Source: Ascochyta rabiei | Lineage: Eukaryota; Ascomycota; Dothideomycetes; Pleosporales; Didymellaceae | Direction: 5' to 3' | Length of the DNA: 64,000 bases | Assembly: GCF_004011695.2 (NCBI RefSeq) | Contig: NC_082421.1 | Span: 558,001 to 622,000, forward strand | Part shown: positions 1 through 11,700 of the stretch, piece after piece | How positions within the stretch are numbered: the first letter of the stretch is position 1 | How the letters are laid out: each line of letters starts with the position of its first letter | Notes under the pieces: model-generated | Told to the model about the DNA's origin: nothing | Database searches by the model: none | The model's input: only the letters and a program-made list of their open reading frames with translations | Made by a program: the position numbers and the translations under genes

Positions 1-603
1 CCAGGTTTCATCTCTAGATTTGCAGATTACTGTGTTGAAAGGGTGGGCCGATCTTCGGGATGGAAATCCGGGGAAAGGGCCGACTCTTTCTGATCAGAGA
101 GAAATCCGACGAGTCAATCTAGAGCGCAGAGGACTCGCTCCAGACCTCAAAAGGTACTACGACATCTTCAGTACTACCCAACCAAGTGCGAGGAAGCGGT
201 TGTGATTTCGCGCATCAGGACCAGGCTCATGCAGGTGAGTCAGCCTAGACTGATCGACTTGAGAACATCCAGCGCGCCAGAGGTGCATGTCTCGACATCA
301 CATATCGCACAAGCAGCAAATTCGGCCGTGGTAAAGGGTGTTGTATATTACATGCTAGACTGTTGCCGGCCCTCGCAGATGGTAACATATCGAAGAGAAG
401 ACCTGTCTAGCTAAAAGACACAGAGTCCTAGAAAGATCGCTGACCACCCATACCCATGACGCATACACAATTATCCACATGATCAGAATACGCGATCGAT
501 GTTGGATTCGATAAAACATGCAGGCACCCCGACGAAACCACGAAGTATGCTGTCTGACAAGCCATCTGAGACCGCGTACATGACGCAGGACAACAACGTG
601 CGA
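1..603. other. Intergenic, left window edge
   Basis: No convincing gene seen. The open frames here are short and show no recognisable protein features. The right-hand part is the 3' flank of the minus-strand GPI-protein gene that ends at 604. Confidence 0.5.
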
Positions 604-2439
604 TTAAGCGAAGAGAGCGAGAGCCAACGCAATGACGATGGCTTCGATGGGGCTTCGGCCTACGGCAATAATCTGGCCCATATTGACAGGTACTTCGATG
701 TAGGATGGAGTGGGAGTGATGATGGTGCCATTGGCACTGCCAGACGGGTAAGGGTAGCTGAGTGGAAAGTTAGCTCGACTCAGAAGATGACAGCAATTGT
801 GACTTTACCCAGATCCAGACGGAAGATATTCGGTGCCACGGCTCGTAGTGACAGCGTCCGTGGCGGTGTCGATGAGCGAGTTGCTAGAGGGTAACAGCGC
901 GGTGATGTAGCTTGTCGATGTCAGGGTCAAACGGCTCGTAATCCTAGTAGTGCCATCGATGACGGTCGTGCTGGCCGAAGAAGATGGATGTCCTGGGTAC
1001 ACCATGCCAGAGCTGATAGATGTTACAGCGGGATACGTGCCAGAAACAGTGCTTAGGGAGCCAGACGGTACGACTGGAGCTGATCCGGAAGAGTAGCCCT
1101 GAGGTATACTTGCTGTTCCCTGGGTGGGCAGCGCGGTGGTTTCAGGAGCTGTGTAGCCACTTGACGGTGGACCGGATGCACTAGGACCTAAGGAAGTGGG
1201 AACAGAGCCAGTGTTTGTGCCTACAGGTCCGGTTGAGCTGGACACCTGGTATCCGGACGTGGGCACGGCGTCAGTGTTGGTGTTACTCGGCAACGATGGC
1301 AAGTAGGCACCGCTCGATGGGGCGCCACTGGAGCCAGGGGATCCAGATGTGGGCATAGAATCAGTGGCAGTGTAGCTCGATACAGATGGCAAGTTCGAAC
1401 CACTGGGGACGGCATTGGAACCCGGGTACCCAGAGGTAGGAACAGCAGCAGTGTTGCTCGATGCAGACTGGGAGTAGACACCGCTTGACGGGTTGGTACT
1501 AGAAGCTGGGTATCCAGAAGTAGGCACAGCATCAGTCGCGGTGTTGCTCGGTGCCGAGGATTGACCGTAACCGCTTGAGGGCGTGGCGTCTGAAGTTAGG
1601 ACAGCGCCAGTGTTGGTACCAGTCGTAGGCTGACTTGAACCTGGCCATGCGGTTGTCGACAGCTGAGGAGGATCGTAGCCGTTCGAAGAAGCAGAAGGGG
1701 ACATTCCAGGAGGAAAAGAGGTGGGAATAGAATCGGTCAGGCTACCAGGCAGTGAAGCCGAGCCGCTCAGACTGGGTCGTGGAACAACGACCGTATCGGA
1801 ACCAGAGGGACCTGTGGGCTGCGTCGAGGTCTGAGCAGGAGGCGTGTACATGCTTGGAGGGCCGGATGCATCTGATGGGGTCGAAGCTGGGATCGAGTCG
1901 GTACCCGTGACTGGCAATGAAGGGTCGGGAGAGATCAAGCTAACTGAAAAGTCAATCGACCGCGAAGAACCAGTAGGCAGAGCCGAGCTCTGGACAGGAG
2001 GCACGTAGGCGCCCGACGAGACAGAGACAGCGGGTGAGTAAGAAGTGGGGACTGCGTCGGGGAGAGTGCCTGTCGTGCCTGGTGAGTTGGTCGGCAGAGC
2101 CGAGCTGAGAACAGACGACGGCATGTATCCAGGTCCAGGCGGCTGAAGACCTGGAGTCGAGGTGACTGGACAGATTGTGGTCGTTACGCTCATAACGGTA
2201 GTCGACGTGAACACCTCTGTGGCGCTAGCAACAGGACAATTGGTGACACTCGCAGCACACTTAGTGATGGTGTATGTTGACGTCGTATAGATCACGGTAG
2301 TGGTAGTACCGTCTGCGGATATCATCAGAGGCTTCACAGGATAGGCAAGAGCCGGGAAGTACTCACCATCTCGACCGACGAGAGGCTGAACGGCAGATGC
2401 AGCACCTCCAAAGAGAGCAGCCAGGCGGAAGACCTTCAT
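604..2439 (-). CDS. Ser/Thr/Pro-rich GPI-anchored cell-wall protein
   Basis: Predicted secreted wall protein of 594 aa in two exons, 2439-809 and 757-604, with a 51-nt intron (GTAAAG donor, CTAAC branch, CAG acceptor). The ATG at 2439 opens a signal peptide (MKVFRLAALFGGAASA, about residues 1-16). Two upstream non-ATG codons are in frame but were not used. Residues about 50-105 are rich in TTT and TST with a TTTICP motif. The middle is a degenerate array of roughly 30-residue Ser/Thr/Gly/Pro blocks that often contain VPTSGYP. Exon 2 restores a hydrophobic C-terminus (AIVIALALALFA), as expected for a GPI-attachment signal; without splicing the protein lacks it. It lies head to head with a second GPI protein. 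No enzymatic domain is visible. An adhesin-like or structural wall role is inferred. Confidence 0.8.
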
Positions 2440-3334
2440 GGTGAAGCAGTGATGGCGGTGATATGAGAAGAGAAAGGCGTGCAGGCAGGTGAACAGCAGC
2501 AGACTGGTCGTCAATCGTCAATTGCCTTGGGCTTGGTAAAGAGTGTAGGGAGTCGGTGGAGAGAAGAAGCAGGACGAGGGCAGGGCGAGGTTTTGAAGAA
2601 GGCGAGCGGGCGAGCGAGCTTGCCAAGATCGTAGCGTCGCTTTCAAGAGCAGGAGGGAAGCTGCGCTGCTCGAGCAAAACAAACAACGACAGGACAGACG
2701 GTCGCTCTTGGAAGCTCTAGCTAGGCTCGGAGATGCAGCTGCGTCATTGAGCACACTGTGGCAGTTATAGGGCAGCTGCTCCAGCGGCCGGACGGACAGG
2801 CACGGCTTGCACGTGACAGCACCTTCACTGTCCAGCGTCCGGCGCACGGCGTCCAGCGTCCGGCAAGGTCCCGTCTTACGACCCAACTAGCTCGTCAGGA
2901 CGGAACACCCGTCACAGGCTGCACCAAAAAAGCTATTGGAACCGCAGGCCGCCGCTCAGAGGAGCAAGTTAGGCTACCTGCATTTGCGTTACCCGCAGTG
3001 ACGCTTTGTATGGGGAGGCGGTGACACTTTGGTAAACACAGCACAGACGCACTTGCCCACTTGCCCGCCAACAGCCTCTCTTTCACCTGCGCTTCTGAGC
3101 ACCTTACGGGTCTCTGCGTCACCCTTGCGCGCCGAAAATTTGGCAGCAAACGCGTCTTGCCGCCTGCGCCCCCGGCTCCTATATCATATCAAGCTGCCTT
3201 CCCCCGCCTCTGCCACTTTCTTCCACGACACACCTTCAACTCCACCGCGCAAGCATTCGTCCACGCTGCAGCACTATCCAACATACTTCCAGCTCTACCA
3301 CATCACCAACTGAACAAGCTTTACCGCGCTCATC
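2440..3334. promoter_or_regulatory. Shared divergent promoter region of two GPI-protein genes
   Basis: About 0.9 kb lies between the two divergent start codons. A TATA-like TATATCATAT at 3180-3189 sits 155 bp upstream of the plus-strand ATG and is followed by C/T-rich sequence typical of fungal 5' leaders. No coding region is supported here. Confidence 0.45.
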
Positions 3335-3954
3335 ATGTACGGCTTCAAGGTTCTCGTCGCTGCCACGTTCGCCTGCGTCGTCGCCGCTCACGATTCTCCT
3401 TATGACAGTAAGTGTACACCGTCGACCCTGTGTAGCCCAAGCTAATGCGCTCTGTAGCCGCCTGTGTCGCCCCAGTCACCGTGACTGTCACCGAGACCGT
3501 GTGCGGCGCGCCTGGTGTGCCTGTCCACACCCCGCCGGTGGCTCCCTCTTACGAGGCGCCTCCTTCTCCTGCTCCTCCGGTCACTTCGGTCGAGTTTACT
3601 GCGACTGCTCCTCTGAGCGGCCCTCCGTCCGAGCCTGCCACCGTCGTCCCGCCTGCTCCACCCGTGGAGACTGGTGTCTCGTCTGTTGGCGTCCCTCCTG
3701 TCGTTCCCTCCTCTGACGTGGTCCCTTCGTCTGGTGTGGCTCCCTCGTCCGGCATCGAGTCCTCCACTGCGTCCGTCCCTGGTACGACTACGGCGCCCTC
3801 TTCCACGGCTGCCGTCACTCGTCCCTCATCAACTAGCAGCACCCCCGAGACCGTCTCAACTGCTGGGGCTGTCCTTCCCACTCCCTACCTCGGTCTGGGT
3901 TCGCTGCTCGCTGCTGGCGCTATTCTCAACGCCGCTATGGCTGTCATTGTCTAG
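3335..3954 (+). CDS. Small Pro/Ser/Thr-rich GPI-anchored protein
   Basis: Predicted 189-aa secreted protein in two exons, 3335-3407 and 3458-3954. The 50-nt intron has GTAAGT and TAG ends, and the join keeps frame. Exon 1 encodes an N-terminal signal (MYGFKVLVAATFACVVAA). Exon 2 begins with ACVAPVTVTVTETVCG, a VTVTxT-type motif often found near the start of fungal GPI proteins, followed by about 120 residues rich in Pro, Ser, Thr and Val. The C-terminus (LGSLLAAGAILNAAMAVIV) is a hydrophobic GPI-type tail. There is no catalytic domain. A cell-surface role is inferred from composition and topology. Confidence 0.85.
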
Positions 3955-4886
3955 ACAGGCATTTCACAGCTCATTGTGGTCAGGTCGGTCTTGAAACGAA
4001 TCTTGGTGTCTGCAGATCCTTCAATCCGTCTTCCTTGAGGAAGGTCTGTTGCACTGGCGGAGTTCACATTTGACGGCATGATCTCTGAAATTGGGAAACT
4101 TCTGGTAGGGCTTCGTTCATCGCTGAACAACTATACATGGCTAGCATGTTCATAGCTCTCTTCTCGATGCATTATAATGCAAGATGACTTGATTTCTGAC
4201 TCCTGGAACCATGTCGCATGCCTTTAGTAATGTGCTTTACTCCTACAATACTGTGCCTGTCGCTTTGGCTTGTGCATAATATCCTCGTGACATGTCTCTA
4301 TGGCGCCGGCGCCACTCTCTGTTCGCTACCCAGTGCACAACAACCTTCGCTGCGATTTCTGGCTGCAAGTGAGTAGCGTCCAAGATCCTCTCATTATCAA
4401 TGACAAACTTGTAGAGCTCCTCGGTCTCCCTTCTCTGGCTGACCATGTCACGGCTGGTTGGTTCCGTGGTGGCACTCTGCTTCCGTTCCTCAGTGCTGCC
4501 TCTACGCAAGTGCTCTTCAACCTCGCAAACCAACAAGATGGGAACGAACGGTCGACACGCCTCAACCGCCACATCTGAGACTCCCCCGCAATATCCGCTC
4601 CCCCAGCCCCACTCGTCCGGCTCTCTACTTTCCCATTAGTACTACAAAAGACGCGCACCACCCGGTCAACTAACCCGTGAAAACCACCGTATGCCCCTCG
4701 AACTCCGAACCCCTCACATACAGATCAAATTGCCTGGGAGTGTGGTGCGTTGCGTGTGACTTTGAGTTTTTTTTTTTTTTTTTATCATGTTTGTTTGAAG
4801 AGAAAGTCGATTCAAAAGAATCGAGGTGTGGCTTCTTTCCGTAGGATGCTACAGCCAGCACCAGCAAGACATTGACAATCACAAAT
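3955..4886. other. Intergenic, convergent 3' flanks
   Basis: This lies between the small GPI gene and hexokinase, which converge. A run of 17 T sits at 4767-4783. A minus-strand open frame of about 110 codons at 4243-4572 has no ATG at its head and no family resemblance, so it is not called. Confidence 0.45.
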
Positions 4887-6404
4887 CTATACAATGTTCT
4901 GCGCCCTGCCCCGTCTCTCCAGCTCCATAGCAGCGATGATAGCACAGCCAATCCCACTCCCGTCTTCCGCGCTCGTAATCTTGATCGGCCCCTCGCCTTC
5001 CTTCTTTTCAGCCTCACTCCAATCCAGAATCTCGCCCAGCGCCCTGGCCCACCGTTTCTTGAACTTGGGGTGCTTGTTCGCTACACTCCCGTCTGCCGCG
5101 ACATGGCCCTCGGCGATGTACTCCTTGGTACAAATCGCAGCAACGCCACAGGCACACAGTCTGGCGCCGCGGACGGCAACTAACTCGGTAATGTGTCGGG
5201 AGAGCTCGATCTCAATATCGCTGGGCTCGAGGTTGAGCGTGTTTTTGAAAAGGTGGCGAGACTTTGAGAAGGTCGGGGATTCGTCGTCTTCAACTTGTGA
5301 TAGGAAGCCTGTGTCGATGGAGTAGCTTGCTCTCAGCTTGTTCACGTCCTGGTTCTTGAATACAAGGCCCCGTTCTGCAAGATCGAGCATGATGAGTCGG
5401 TAGATTTCTCCCATATACAGACCTGCGGAGAGCTTCTCGAAGGCTTGTTCGCCTGGTCGTGGGCTATCGGCATCGATCTGCTGATCGTATTTGGTCCAGG
5501 GGAGGACGCGGTGCGCATTGTCAAAGGCACCGTATTCGCAGTTTATTGCCATTTTGCTGTTCTTGCCATATTGGCTTTCTATGGTGTCTCTGTCTGAGGG
5601 CTTGATCTTGCGAATGTCGGACAGACTGGCCATGTAGGCTGCGTTGCAGCCAGTGCCGAAGATGGCCCCGATGATGGTTTTAGAATCGTTGTAGGCGGAT
5701 GCAATCATTGCGCCGACAGTGTCATTGATAACGCAGATGATCTCAATTGGCAGACTTCGTTTCTCAATCTTCTCGCGGAGCTGTCGCGCGACGTCTTGGC
5801 CTTCTACGCCGCTGATGTCGAAGCCTTTTGTCCAAGTCTTGAGTACAGCGTGGTCGATTCGCGCTTGCGTTGCTGGGTAAGAGAACGTAAAACCCAGCGG
5901 CATCGGCTTGTCCTTGGAGTATTTCTTGTCCAGACCTTTCGACCTCACAAAGTCTTCTAGCTCTTGAGCAATGAAGTCAAACAAGCCATCTGCGTCGCCT
6001 TTCTTGAGTTCCTCCGGCAGCTTGTATTGCTCCTGGTTGAGCTCGGTCTTCTCTGCCCCCTCTTTCTCGTGACCACGCAACGTTATCTCACAGACTCTCA
6101 AGTTCGTTCCTCCAAGATCAAGGGTGAGGAAAGTCCCCTTCTCATTACCAGAAGGCAGGCGATGTACCCAGGTTTGGTGCATGGCGATGTTCTGCTCATG
6201 CTTGGCCAGACCTTCATCAAGCTCCTCGCGGAAGCGCTTGACGATTTCCTTCAACTTTTCTCCTGGAATCCAAAACTGGGTATCCAGATCGTCCAATTCC
6301 TTCTCTAGCTCAGAAGGTAGGTCGGCCATCTTCTTAAGCTCTGATCGATGTTGCCGCGAGCTATACGACTCCTTGTCTACGTGTTGCTGTGCTGCAGAAG
6401 CCAT
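4887..6404 (-). CDS. Hexokinase
   Basis: ATP-dependent phosphorylation of glucose and other hexoses, the first step of glycolysis; cytosolic. Single-exon gene, 505 aa. The ATG at 6404 is preferred because the only in-frame extension upstream starts with TTG. Visible motifs: phosphate-1 loop LDLGGTNLRV (about 95-104), sugar-binding LGFTFSYPATQ (170-180) and TKGFDISGVEG (192-202), catalytic Asp in VINDTVG (about 228), and IGAIFGTGCNAAY (245-257). The C-terminal adenosine motif is EDGSGIGCAII. Length fits fungal hexokinases. INCEYGAFDN and the overall pattern resemble the hexokinase group more than glucokinase, but I cannot separate a catalytic from a regulatory paralogue by eye. The N-terminal 30 residues are a charged extension. 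Confidence 0.93.
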   Translation of the reverse strand: MASAAQQHVDKESYSSRQHRSELKKMADLPSELEKELDDLDTQFWIPGEKLKEIVKRFREELDEGLAKHEQNIAMHQTWVHRLPSGNEKGTFLTLDLGGTNLRVCEITLRGHEKEGAEKTELNQEQYKLPEELKKGDADGLFDFIAQELEDFVRSKGLDKKYSKDKPMPLGFTFSYPATQARIDHAVLKTWTKGFDISGVEGQDVARQLREKIEKRSLPIEIICVINDTVGAMIASAYNDSKTIIGAIFGTGCNAAYMASLSDIRKIKPSDRDTIESQYGKNSKMAINCEYGAFDNAHRVLPWTKYDQQIDADSPRPGEQAFEKLSAGLYMGEIYRLIMLDLAERGLVFKNQDVNKLRASYSIDTGFLSQVEDDESPTFSKSRHLFKNTLNLEPSDIEIELSRHITELVAVRGARLCACGVAAICTKEYIAEGHVAADGSVANKHPKFKKRWARALGEILDWSEAEKKEGEGPIKITSAEDGSGIGCAIIAAMELERRGRAQNIV

Positions 6405-7059
6405 GATAAAATCAGGTATCTCTAGGAAAGCGGATGTGTGTCGGTGAATGTTCAATAGCTCGTCGTCAAGCAGTATGCTAAAGATAATTTAGGATTGCTT
6501 CCGGATTATGAAGCCGTAGTGCCCAATCGACATGATGACATCACAATTTGATAACTTCGTGTCGGTGGTGTCGGTTCCTGCCATTTTCCCAGGCAGTGGA
6601 TACTTATTCCGATTATCCAAGAAGTTTTTCTTGTTTCATCGCTATGACGTCCGGAGCAAGGGAAGTCGCGGTTGCGACGATCAGTGGGGTCAGTGGAGCT
6701 ACAGATACGCTACTTGATACAAGAACACACTCAAAATAACACATCAGGTATTTGTATGGAGCAAGCCATCCGAATCTCATGCGAAGGTGTCTTTTAGAGA
6801 GTCGAGCCCACACCTGAACAAGGGATTACAGAGAGTGCAGGCAGTGTTTGCCCGAGACCGGTCATTCAGCGTGCATATTTCGATAAAATCCGTCGATGTT
6901 GATTGCAATGTGTAGCCGTCGCAATGCCATTTGGAACGCCATGCGGTGCACCCGGCTCTTTCCAGAGATCCATGCAATGTGACAAAGGAAAGGTTTGACT
7001 GTCGAAGTCTCTCAGCTCAATTCTCGAATCTCTAAAGCAAAGCGTGTCTTTGTTGTCGC
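6405..7059. other. Intergenic: hexokinase 5' flank and Mpv17 3' flank
   Basis: About 650 bp between two minus-strand genes. It should carry the hexokinase promoter. I see no further gene. Confidence 0.4.
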
Positions 7060-8069
7060 TCATGCAGCGCACTTCTGCTTTGGACCCCCGTTCTCTTTCC
7101 TTACGTCCATGTTCTTGTGCTTCGTAGCTGTGGTCGTCTCATTCACCAATTCCTGTCGTGCCGGATGCTCAAGGTGTTCCTGCGCAGCGACCCTCTGGTT
7201 CAGCAAATTCAAATAAGTCTGCCACCCAATCGCAATGACACCGCCGAAAATACTCCTGTACTGGATCGGAATATACGTGAAGCTGAACGCCGTAACTGCT
7301 GGCCAAATCTTGCAGCTGTTGATGCAGCTTGTGGGTACTGTGTGCTTGATACGCTCTACGCAATCGTCGAAGGAAGCGCCGGCGAGGAGGGTTTGCATGC
7401 CGAAGAAGTACGAATTGAAGATAGGCGTGAACAGAATCTGGTTGACAACGACCTGCGTGGTTGTTAGTGTCAGCAAGCTCATTTGAGACGTGTAAGACAG
7501 GAGGCGCATACCTTCGTAGTCAAACTCAGGATCTTACTCGAGTAGTTGAAGTTCAGACTCAACCACAAGAACCACTTGTAACTCGGTATACTGCTGATGC
7601 CCCCAATGATCAGCGCTCGACCTGTTCGTGCCCAGTCGCGGTCTTCACTCCATTGCTGCACCCATCCCCTCTCTTCCTCCTCTTCTGTGACATCTTTCTC
7701 CTCTGGCGCGGCAATGCTCTGTGCGACCAGATCGCCCACAAAGTAGATGACCAGCGAACTGACCAGCTGCGTGAGATACGGTTTCCGCTGCTGCACGCGC
7801 CCGTATGCGCGGAAGGGCTCAATGACGGGTTCGAGCCAAAGCCAGCTAGGTCCAGGAATCGTTGTGGCAGTCGCAGGCGCTTTATGACCTGTTGGGGCCT
7901 TTGTTACGTTGTATCTCCGCACAACATGCGCAGGAGAAGCTCGTTGGGCTACAAGGTTAAACGTAGTGGTGTTTCCGGTGACACGATTGGGCTCCCGAGG
8001 GTAAGCGTGTACGTTTTGCGTTGCGCGCCGTGAGCTTGTGCGAGCCCAGGCGCAGGGAGTGCGTATCAT
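7060..8069 (-). CDS. Mpv17/PMP22-family membrane protein
   Basis: Predicted 316-aa integral membrane protein of the Mpv17/PMP22/Sym1 family, whose members sit in the mitochondrial inner membrane or peroxisome. Exons 8069-7512 and 7452-7060 flank a 59-nt intron (GTATGC, CACGCAG) in phase 0. Family marks: YLTQLVSSLVIYFVGDLVAQ near residue 95, DWARTGRALIIGGISSIPSYKWF, VVVNQILFTPIFNSYFFG after the junction, and IWPAVTAFSFTYIPIQYRS with GWQTYLN near the end. The N-terminal 70 residues are rich in Arg, Ser and Ala, consistent with a mitochondrial presequence. An acidic insert (DVTEEEEERGW) follows the first membrane segment. Whether it acts as a pore is not shown by sequence. Confidence 0.87.
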
Positions 8070-8748
8070 GGTGGTCGTGAAAGACGGAGTCTCATGGGTC
8101 CTGCCTGCGACGAGGGGGTATAGGTAAGAGCGACATTGTGGGTGTGTTGTTGAGGCGTGAGTGCCGGGTCACTCGCCGTACACATCTGACAGACAGTTCC
8201 GAGGCCCGCCGGAAAGAACGCTCTTTGTTGGTGGAACACTCAGGGTCCACGTGCTAGCGCGCGAAGGCGCAATGGGGCACGTGTATTGTGCATCACCAGC
8301 CACTGTGACACAAGTACGAGCGTTCAAACGATGTTGTTGGATGAAACGTCTCCAACTTGTATTCGGATGAAAGAGATGGCTGACATGGAGTGATCTATGT
8401 CCTGTACCAAATCGTGAGAGAATTTGCTCTGAGAGCCAGTACGAATGCCGCTATGCTATGCCTCGAAGGCTCTTTCTGATAACGCCGTTTCATGTCCTGG
8501 ACTTTACATGCAAAGAAGCCCTCAATGCTACTACGCAGAAACACTTGGGAATAGCGCCAACTTCTCTCTTTTCACGGGTGGCCCTGTGCGCGAGCAGCTT
8601 CGTTTCCTCTCTCCTGCACGTATGCGTCCCACGGACTGCAAATCAACCGGCGGTAGACGCCCACGAAATTCTTCATCAGTTATGACACACTCGAGTCAGC
8701 GAAGCAACAGAGAACGTGACATGGCCCGCCGTGTACGCCGGGACAAGC
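8070..8748. other. Intergenic: Mpv17 5' flank and UBP2 3' flank
   Basis: About 680 bp between two minus-strand genes. No conserved coding signal was recognised. Confidence 0.4.
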
Positions 8749-11700
8749 TCACGGTTTCTCAACTCCTTCGATGACGTCGAGTCCGTCGTACTTGATGCTC
8801 GGGACGTTGGCATCCGTCATTTCAGTATCCGTGTGTTCCTGCTCAGTCGTCGTGCCTGCCGCAGCATAGTCCGGCCGTCTACAAACCGCTTCGGTAAGCG
8901 TATCGACAGAGCCATCCTTGACAAATACAATCCCTGTGCTTCCAGCAGCCAAGGCACCCGGCCCAAGCTTGAAGACGTCTTCTTCGGAGTAGGGTCTAAC
9001 GGTCTCATCGTTGTACTCGCGCCATGTGTTGTTCTGGAAATCCTTGATGTAAATCAGATAATGACCCGAGCCGGTGCCGCCACGGTGAACGAAAATGGCG
9101 TGCAGGCGGTAGCCATGGTCGCAGTATTGCTTGAACACAGTGTCGACATCCGATTCGAGCTGGGTCATGGAAGTGCTGATCTCCTCGAGGTCTGCTTTGA
9201 GTTGTTTCGCCCTCTCGTGCAGGCTCGCTGGAAGCTCTTCAGGTGGCGGAGTAAGCAGAGACTCGGTCATTCGCTGCTCAATACCTGCGAGGAAACTTTC
9301 AGTAAACAACGCCGTCTCCTCTACTGCTTCAGCAAGATCCATGCCTTCAATCTCGAGTGCTTGCAAGTCTTTGCATCGTATTGCCAGGCGTTGAAGCTCC
9401 TGCTGCTTTGCCCACTGTGCTTTACGCAACTGCAGGAGCTTGTCCCCAGTTAACGTGTTGGTGGCCTCGAGATATCGATCTAGGTACAGAACGTCGTCCA
9501 GGCTAAGCTGCGCTGTGTCACGGACCTGCTGCTTCTTCTCCTTGTTGAACTGCAGCCTGCGCACGTTGACGATTTGGATAGGAGCAGCTTGCGCAATATA
9601 TTCATACTTGTTGTCGCCTCCCTCAAGATCGCTCAATCCAAAATCGTCATCAAGAGCCGCGTAGAGATGACGATCGCGTCCACCAGCAGAAATCAAGTGA
9701 TGATTCCGAAGTTCGCTGGTCTTCTCGACTTTGTCTGTCGTATTCCGTACGATTGTTACGTCGCTGAAGAAGAGGTTCTTGATAAGGTCATCCTGCTCAC
9801 CGTCACGCAGAACTCCGTCGCCCCTGATCGCGCATGAAACTAGGTCCAAGATGTTTCCCATGACCTCAGCAGCATCCTGCTGCCTAGCGCTCTCACTTAT
9901 ATGGTCATCTCTTGATTTTTTGAGTTCCTTTGCTTGTTCTTGTTCTTGTGCCTGTGCCTGTGCCTTTGGCCGAGGTGGCACAGGGGGTGCTCGAGTGGGG
10001 GGTGATGGTTTCTCGACCGAGTCAAGCTCTCCGTTGGCAGCTTGCACAGAGGTATGGCTTGCTGCGTCTTCGTTCTTGACATCGTCTCCCTCGTCCATAA
10101 CCGAGTCAATAGGAGCGGTACCAGAGATGTCTTCTTTAATCTGAGCTGCCACAGTGCCATTGAGCAGATCGTTACTGTTCTTGCCTTCATCGACGGGCTC
10201 GTTAACACCTACTTCTGGGCTATCTGTTTTGCACAGTGCCAGCTCAGCAAGATGTTTCGTTGGTAAGACATTGTCGGTAGGTGCTCGGATCATCAGCTCA
10301 AACAAACTTTGCAACTCACGGACAAACTTCTGGGCAGTTGCCACTCTTTCTGGAGTGACGACCGTGCGCCCGACCTTTTTGTTTTTCAAGGCTTCCGGCG
10401 ATGTATCCTGTACGTAAGCGTCAAAGTTGAGGACCAAGTCACGCAGAGGCTTGATCGTGAACAGAAACTGAAGAACGCTGTTGAGGTAGCACGTATTGCC
10501 GTTGTTTCGGCAGCCAACGGGCCATGTATCCAGAGGAAAGTCGTTGATGCGTGACCCTGTCTCTTTGGGCTGATCCTCTTTGTTGTTGTAGTTCTGGGAT
10601 TGATCATGTTCGATCAAGGAATATGCTTTCTGGAGCTTGCCTATGTCACTCGGGGGCGCAACGAGCATGGAGCTCTGCAAAACTGACAAGTCGACGTTTT
10701 GCCTGTCGGACATGGCCGAAATCTCAAACAAAGCGTATGCTTCGCTCAGATCCATTTCAGGCTCGGTCATGGTTCCTTCGTGTAGGAACTGCCGTAGCCT
10801 GTCGCTGTTTCGATGCTCGGCTATGACTGATACTGCTTTCCTGGCAGACTCAGTGCACGAGGGGTTGTCTGATGTCTGCGTAGTATCAGTCAGGGAGTGA
10901 AGGGAGAGCAATGAGTCAAGGCAGACCCACCTTTATGGTGAACATGGTTCGAACGAAATCGTCGGGCTGAGCTTGATCGAGGTCCAGCCACGACAGAGCT
11001 TCCTCGTACGTATCGATTGACTCAGAAGCTTCTCGTTGTATTGCGTTGCTGTCACGCGCGACCCCAATAATTCGAAGGTATCGGCGCAAGTCCTCGCGAG
11101 CTGCCGGGGCGAGATCAGGTAGGCGGGACCTGACTTGATTGATGATAAACTCATCACTGAAAGTATATCCATGGGCTGGCTCCATTCCAATATTGCGATA
11201 TGCGTTGTTCACTTCGCTTCTGCTGGGGAGTCCTTGGGATGCGAGCGTGGCCACCTCCATCTGCAGCACCTCGCTTTGGCGACCTTTGGCAAGGTCTTCG
11301 AGGCAAGTCAGATAATATGGCGCGTTGATCTTGTCGACGGCACTTTGTCGCCGGTACGCGAAGTAGATCAGGACGTCTGCGAAGTCACTGACCGCGCCGA
11401 GGCCGGCATAAAAACTAGCCAACGTGTCAGTGATTGTAGAGAATGAGTCATTGTTTTACACACGGGTGGTCTTCCTGTGAATTGCTGTCGTTGCGCGTTC
11501 GCGAGCTTATCTTTTCATCTGTACAGATTGTTAACCGTAGATCAACCCGAGACTCATGACGAGCTTACAGTCGTGGCAGGCTAGGACTTGCTCAATGTCA
11601 CCTTGTGAAGGAACTGGGTACATCGGCTGGTGCCTAACGTTCGAGCGTTCGCCCTCTGGGACCGCGAGGATTATGGAGTTCAGTTCGTATCGGGCGTCCT

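Noticed and set aside
4243..4572. A 110-codon minus-strand frame downstream of hexokinase
   Set aside because: It has no ATG at its head (GTG only) and no recognisable motif. The C-terminal half is somewhat protein-like, but support is too weak.
4767..4783. Run of 17 T, considered as a retrotransposed poly(A) tail
   Set aside because: No target-site duplication or processed gene copy is next to it; it lies in the hexokinase 3' flank as a simple homopolymer.
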